From NCBI GenBank assembly GCA_003158895.1, contig PMLO01000149.1:1-8531 (forward strand): a stretch of 8,531 nucleotides of DNA. The letters are read 5' to 3'. Shown piece by piece: positions 5,664 through 8,531 of this stretch. How positions within the stretch are numbered: position 1 is the first letter of the stretch; every line of letters starts with the position of its first letter. The DNA comes from Propionibacteriaceae bacterium (GTDB taxonomy: Bacteria > Actinomycetota > Actinomycetes > Propionibacteriales > Propionibacteriaceae). Below the pieces are notes generated by a model that did no database searches, had not been told where the DNA came from, and was given only the letters and a program-made list of their open reading frames with translations. The translations under genes and the position numbers were made by a program.

Positions 5664-6788
5664 CTACTTCCGGCGGCCGCGGAACAGCAGCTGCCGAGCC
5701 ACGCCGAAGATGCCCAGCGCGCCGAACCCCACGAAGATGAGGAAGTCCTTGAGCGTGGCTTTGAACAGGTCGAGCGAGAGCGCCCCGCTGACCGCGAAGA
5801 CGAGCGCCCCGCTGCTCGTACCGGTCTGGTCCACGTAGTAGAAGTACAGCTCGGTGCCGACGGAGGACACCCATGCCAGCAGGATGCCTGCCATCATGAG
5901 CGCCACGAGCCCGACCGCTCCCTTGCGTGGCGGAGCTCCGGCCCCCTTGGCGTAGAGGAAGATGCCCGCCGCTCCCATCGCCAGCGCGACGATCGACGCG
6001 ACGTAACCCAGGTGGTAGACGACGGCCGACAGCACGCATCCGCCGACCACGGCGATGAGTGCGAGCAGCAGGCCACGGCCCACGTTCTCGGTACGCGGCC
6101 GCGCGGCGCCGAATCCCGGTGCGACTGCCGGGTTTGCGGGTCCACCACTCAGCGCGTAGGGATCCACCGAGCCGTACGCGGGCGGCGCGCCTGGTGAGGG
6201 TGCTGCGGGTGGGGTGAAGGCGCTATAGCCCGGTTGGGCGTACGGGCGCGCGGTCACGAGGGGCAACGGGTCATCCAGCGACGAGTCGGGGTGCGGGTGC
6301 GAGGTATGGCTCGCCGGCGTTGAAGGGGGCGGGACCGGGGAAACGTACGCCTGGAACGACGCTGCAGGGGGCGATGCCGGGGACACGTGCGCCTGGAACG
6401 CAGCCGGGGGCGAAACCGGAGAGACGCGCGACAGCGGAGCTGCTGCGTACGGTCGCGACGGAACGGCGTAGGGCCGCGGGACCAGCTCGGGCTCTGGATC
6501 GTCCTCCGGCTCTTGTGCCGGTATCGGATCCAGCGGCTCAGAAGTCGGCAGCAGCTCCGGCGCAACCGCTGCAACCACCGGAGTGGGGGCGGGAATGGGA
6601 GCCGCCGGAGCCGGCAGGGGTTCGGTGTCCACCGTGTACGGACTGGCGGGCGAATGCGCGTCCCCGAGGGCTGATGACCTGTCGACGGAACGCGGATATG
6701 CAGGCGCCGAGAAGCCGCCCGCGTTTTCCGGGCCCCCCGAGCCCGGAACGCTCGGGCCGGTGCTGTCGCTGTGTCTAGGATCGGTCAC
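5664..6788 (-). CDS. Proline-rich protein with C-terminal membrane domain, unknown function
   Basis: I do not recognise a family. The 374-residue product has a long disordered N-terminal half (residues 1-235), rich in Pro, Ala and Ser, with an acidic Glu/Asp/Pro stretch (93-101), RPYA motifs at 105, 112 and 181, and 14-residue repeats at 123-155. The C-terminal third is hydrophobic, with likely spans near 239-258, 262-281, 291-311 and 345-368, ending in a basic FRGRRK tail. There is no signal peptide, so the Pro-rich part should stay in the cytoplasm like that of other actinobacterial PYA/Pro-rich membrane proteins. The GTG at 6788-6786 is preceded by GAGAGGAA (6800-6793) at a good distance. 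The frame is open 108 codons further upstream, but that part runs across the divergent promoter and into the neighbouring gene's shadow. Its TAG directly abuts the nuclease TGA, tail to tail, with no base between. Confidence 0.8.
   Translation of the reverse strand: MTDPRHSDSTGPSVPGSGGPENAGGFSAPAYPRSVDRSSALGDAHSPASPYTVDTEPLPAPAAPIPAPTPVVAAVAPELLPTSEPLDPIPAQEPEDDPEPELVPRPYAVPSRPYAAAPLSRVSPVSPPAAFQAHVSPASPPAASFQAYVSPVPPPSTPASHTSHPHPDSSLDDPLPLVTARPYAQPGYSAFTPPAAPSPGAPPAYGSVDPYALSGGPANPAVAPGFGAARPRTENVGRGLLLALIAVVGGCVLSAVVYHLGYVASIVALAMGAAGIFLYAKGAGAPPRKGAVGLVALMMAGILLAWVSSVGTELYFYYVDQTGTSSGALVFAVSGALSLDLFKATLKDFLIFVGFGALGIFGVARQLLFRGRRK
6324..6422 (-). repeat. 42-bp in-frame repeats in the proline-rich protein gene
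   Basis: These encode residues 123-155: two near-identical units (SPVSPPAAFQAHV and SPASPPAASFQAYV) and a truncated third (SPVPPP). At DNA level the shared core ACGTRCGCCTGGAACG begins at 6343 and 6385 on the plus strand, a 42-bp period. The repeats fall in the disordered cytoplasmic half, and change in copy number would keep frame. Confidence 0.7.
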
Positions 6789-6932
6789 CGGATTCCTCTC
6801 TTCTGATGCATGGTGCCAGAGGCAGGCGCACGTGGGCCGTATGCCACCGTATGACGTGAGATCTCTCATGTGGCGAGCGCGCATGAGCGGCTGGTGCAAC
6901 CGTGTGAGCGATAGTCGACCGTGGAGGAACAG
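6789..6932. promoter_or_regulatory. Divergent promoter region between two membrane-protein genes
   Basis: This 144-bp gap must drive the proline-rich protein (minus) and the PLDc_N-type protein (plus). CCGTATG is repeated at 6837-6843 and 6847-6853, exactly 10 bp apart. On the minus strand TACGGT (6851-6846) fits an actinobacterial TANNNT -10 box, with GCCACA about 17 nt upstream as a poor -35. Overlapping this is TGAGA-TC-TCTCA (6857-6868), a short inverted repeat that could be an operator. On the plus strand only a weak GATAGT (6910-6915) is seen. The promoter assignment is inference from position. Confidence 0.4.
6923..6927 (+). promoter_or_regulatory. Strong ribosome binding site deciding the start of the PLDc_N-type gene
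   Basis: A perfect GGAGG stands 5 nt before ATG 6933. An in-frame GTG at 6921 would place the Shine-Dalgarno inside the coding region, so the ATG is preferred. Confidence 0.85.
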
Positions 6933-7229
6933 ATGCTCGAGGTGGTGCTGGGAATCGTGCTCGCCGGTTCGCTGGTCGCCCTCGCAGACGTCGCGTCCTC
7001 GCACGAGTCGGAGCTGCGCAGCTTCACCCGCCGCCACTGGCTTCGCTCCGTTATGGTCCCTGTGATCGGTCCGCTGCTCTGGACCATGTACGGTCGGCCG
7101 CGCATCATCCATGCTCCGTCGGCGCCGAGCAGATACCGGCTTGAGAACACCGCCACCGACGACAACCCCACCTACATCGCCTACCTCGAGCGCGTCATCT
7201 CCGCGCGTCGCCGTCAGGCGCAGGACTGA
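6933..7229 (+). CDS. Small two-span membrane protein, PLDc_N type
   Basis: This 98-residue protein has one membrane span at about 2-18, then D19 and a short charged linker (24-36), then a second span at about 38-53 ending in GPLLWTMYGRP (46-56). The layout, span-Asp-basic linker-Trp-span-GRP, matches the phospholipase D N-terminal domain (PLDc_N) small proteins of actinobacteria, which lack the catalytic HKD domain. The C-terminal tail TDDNPTYIAYLERVI resembles the DDDPEFLRRL-like tail of those proteins. The function of stand-alone members is unknown to me; the family is often found beside menaquinone genes, as here next to menA. The ATG at 6933 is fixed by GGAGG five bases upstream. It is convergent with menA, 19 bp from that gene's stop. 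The family call rests on pattern memory and is moderately secure. Confidence 0.75.
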   Translation: MLEVVLGIVLAGSLVALADVASSHESELRSFTRRHWLRSVMVPVIGPLLWTMYGRPRIIHAPSAPSRYRLENTATDDNPTYIAYLERVISARRRQAQD

Positions 7230-7233
7230 CCCT

Positions 7234-7252
7234 CTGGCCGGAACCGGCTCAG
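7234..7252. terminator. Possible bidirectional terminator hairpin between the PLDc_N-type gene and menA
   Basis: CTG-GCCG pairs with CGGC-T-CAG around a GAAC loop, leaving one bulged T (7249). It fills the 19-bp gap between two convergent genes and runs into the menA stop codon. The stem is symmetric enough to work in RNA from both strands. There is no U tract in either direction, so activity as an intrinsic terminator is uncertain. Confidence 0.35.
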
Positions 7253-8124
7253 CGAATGAGCCACCCGATCGCCAGTCCGAATGACATCGCCAGTTCGGCG
7301 ATGCCTGTCAGCTGAAGCGCGCTGATCAGCCCACGCCCCGCGGCCCCGGCCACAACAGAGCGGGTCGCGATCGCCAGAATCACGACCCCGCCAAGCCCGA
7401 GCAGGGCCCACCAGGACGTCAGAGCGGCCAGCAGCACGACCGCGGCGGCCACGACGATGCTCATCGCGAGGTAGAGCAGCCGCGTCCCGCGGTCACCCAA
7501 CCGGGTCGCGAGCGTGCGCTTGCCGACCTCGCGGTCACCAGCGATGTCGCGCAGGTTGTTCGCGACGAGCACCTGGCAGGCGACGAGGCCGACAGCGACC
7601 GCTGCGATGAACGACGCAGGAGTCGCGCGTCCTGCCTGCACGTAGGTGGTGCCCATGACGGCGACCAGCCCGAAGAAGACGAACACCATGAGCTCGCCCA
7701 GCCCCGCGTAGCCGTACGGACGCTTGCCGCCCGTGTAGTACCACGCGGCCAGGATCGCGGCCACGCCCACGACGAGCAGCCACCAGTGCCCCGACAGCCA
7801 CACGACGGCCAGCCCGGCGACCGCGGCGACCCCGAAGGAGGAGAACGCGGCGCGCTTCACCGCCGACGGCGACGCGGCGCCTGACCCGACCAGCCGCATG
7901 GGCCCGACACGTACCGCGTCCGTGCCTCGGATCCCGTCCGAGTAGTCGTTGGCGTAGTTGACGCCGACCTGCAGCGCGAGCGCCACGACGAGGCACAACA
8001 CGGCCGCCGACGCGCTGACATGGCCTGCGATGTACGCGGCGCCGGAGCCGGCGACGACGGGCGCGACCGCAGCGGGAAGCGTCCGTGGTCTGGCACCCGC
8101 CAGCCACTGGGAGGCTGTGGCCAC
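7249..8124 (-). CDS. menA: 1,4-dihydroxy-2-naphthoate polyprenyltransferase
   Basis: This 291-residue UbiA-superfamily membrane enzyme joins a polyprenyl diphosphate to 1,4-dihydroxy-2-naphthoate, giving demethylmenaquinone, the substrate of the MenG encoded at 3220-3927. The N-terminal segment WLAGARPRTLPAAVAPVVAG (residues 7-26) is typical of MenA. The first Mg-diphosphate motif is NYANDYSD (N56, D60, D63, with D69 following) and the second is D193-IAG-D197 followed by REVGKRTLATRLG. About eight or nine hydrophobic spans fill the rest. The start is GTG (8124-8122), preceded by a run of six G (8134-8129) as a Shine-Dalgarno. It overlaps the menE TAG by one base (TAGTG), so menE and menA should be one transcript with coupled translation. 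Length is usual for the family and nothing is missing. Confidence 0.97.
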   Translation of the reverse strand: MATASQWLAGARPRTLPAAVAPVVAGSGAAYIAGHVSASAAVLCLVVALALQVGVNYANDYSDGIRGTDAVRVGPMRLVGSGAASPSAVKRAAFSSFGVAAVAGLAVVWLSGHWWLLVVGVAAILAAWYYTGGKRPYGYAGLGELMVFVFFGLVAVMGTTYVQAGRATPASFIAAVAVGLVACQVLVANNLRDIAGDREVGKRTLATRLGDRGTRLLYLAMSIVVAAAVVLLAALTSWWALLGLGGVVILAIATRSVVAGAAGRGLISALQLTGIAELAMSFGLAIGWLIR

Positions 8125-8531
8125 TAGGCCCCCCAGCCCGACGCGAGCGTCCGCCGATCGAACTTGCCGCTACTGGTACGGGGCAGCACGTCGAGACGAT
8201 GGAGGTCCCGCGGCAACGCGGCACGCTCGACGCGCCCGTCCAGGCGGTCACGCAGCACTTCGAGCGATAGGTCAGACGTGGTCACGGCGACGATCTTGGC
8301 ACCCCACTGCGGATCCGGCACACCCAGCACGACGACCTGCTCGACCCCGAGAGCCCGGTCCACGATCCGCTGGAGCGCTGCGATGTCGACGTTGACCCCG
8401 CCGGACATCACGACATCGTCGATCCTGCCGCGTATCTCGAGCCGGTCCCCGACCCATGCACCACGGTCGGACGTGAGGAACGTGGGCCCCTCGAGCACCT
8501 GTGCTGTCGCCTCAGGGTCGAGCCGATAGCC
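8124..8531 (-). CDS. menE: o-succinylbenzoate-CoA ligase, C-terminal part (5' end outside window)
   Basis: Only the last 135 residues are present; the frame is open to the window edge, starting GYRLDPEATAQ. This is the end of an ANL-superfamily adenylating enzyme. It contains TSDRGAW (the TGD-type hinge region), RGRIDDVVMSGGVNVD (the A8 hinge/loop motif), VVVLGVPDPQWGAKIVAV, and PRTSSGKFDRR with the A10 catalytic lysine (codon 8165-8163). Any acyl-CoA ligase would share these motifs. The choice of MenE, which activates o-succinylbenzoate with ATP and CoA in menaquinone synthesis, rests on the overlap with menA and on the short C-terminus. An ATG or GTG inside the fragment is not the true start. 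Confidence as an ANL ligase is very high, as MenE high. Confidence 0.93.
   Translation of the reverse strand, partial: GYRLDPEATAQVLEGPTFLTSDRGAWVGDRLEIRGRIDDVVMSGGVNVDIAALQRIVDRALGVEQVVVLGVPDPQWGAKIVAVTTSDLSLEVLRDRLDGRVERAALPRDLHRLDVLPRTSSGKFDRRTLASGWGA

Noticed and set aside
6789..7112. 108-residue upstream extension of the proline-rich protein
   Set aside because: It is antisense to the PLDc_N-type gene and covers the divergent promoter. A good Shine-Dalgarno precedes the GTG at 6788.
1..8531. CRISPR array, insertion sequence, prophage or tRNA-linked integration
   Set aside because: No spaced repeats of CRISPR type, transposase, integrase or tRNA was seen. Composition looks uniform and the genes are mostly core.

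Overview
The window comes from a very GC-rich genome with G/C-rich third codon positions, frequent GTG starts, stop/start gene overlaps and menaquinone as the quinone. This fits a high-GC actinobacterium. The gene set and the many CGTACG-type hexamers remind me of Nocardioidaceae/Propionibacteriales, but that narrower placement is a guess.

Layout from left to right. (1) Positions 1-374 hold no supportable gene; there is a 9-bp tandem repeat and a possible hairpin terminator just past the end of the next gene. (2) Positions 375-2800, minus strand: a two-gene ABC export unit, an ATPase (2162-2800) followed through an ATGA overlap by a large multi-membrane-span permease-like protein (375-2165). 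(3) Positions 2801-3219: a 419-bp divergent intergenic region with a 12-bp perfect palindrome, an 8-bp inverted repeat, a hairpin and a 13-bp tandem duplication. (4) Positions 3220-5663, plus strand: menG (demethylmenaquinone methyltransferase), then through a GTGA overlap a 579-residue TM0106-type RecB-like/RNase H-like nuclease. (5) Positions 5664-6788, minus strand: a proline-rich protein with a C-terminal membrane domain, of unknown function, whose stop codon directly abuts the nuclease stop codon. (6) Positions 6789-6932: a short divergent promoter region. (7) Positions 6933-7229, plus strand: a small two-span membrane protein of the phospholipase D N-terminal (PLDc_N) type. (8) Positions 7249-8531, minus strand: menA and the 3' end of menE, joined by a 1-nt stop/start overlap.

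Three menaquinone genes frame the window. MenE makes o-succinylbenzoyl-CoA, MenA attaches the polyprenyl tail to 1,4-dihydroxy-2-naphthoate at the membrane, and MenG performs the final C-methylation. The enzymes between MenE and MenA (such as MenB) are not in the window. The nuclease, the ABC exporter and the two uncharacterised membrane proteins have no evident part in that pathway. The most unusual points are the translational coupling of menG to a DNA nuclease, departures from consensus in that nuclease and in the ABC ATPase, and several uncatalogued short symmetric elements in the divergent region. I see no mobile element, CRISPR array, tRNA, rRNA or obvious new multi-gene system; most of the window is core genome.
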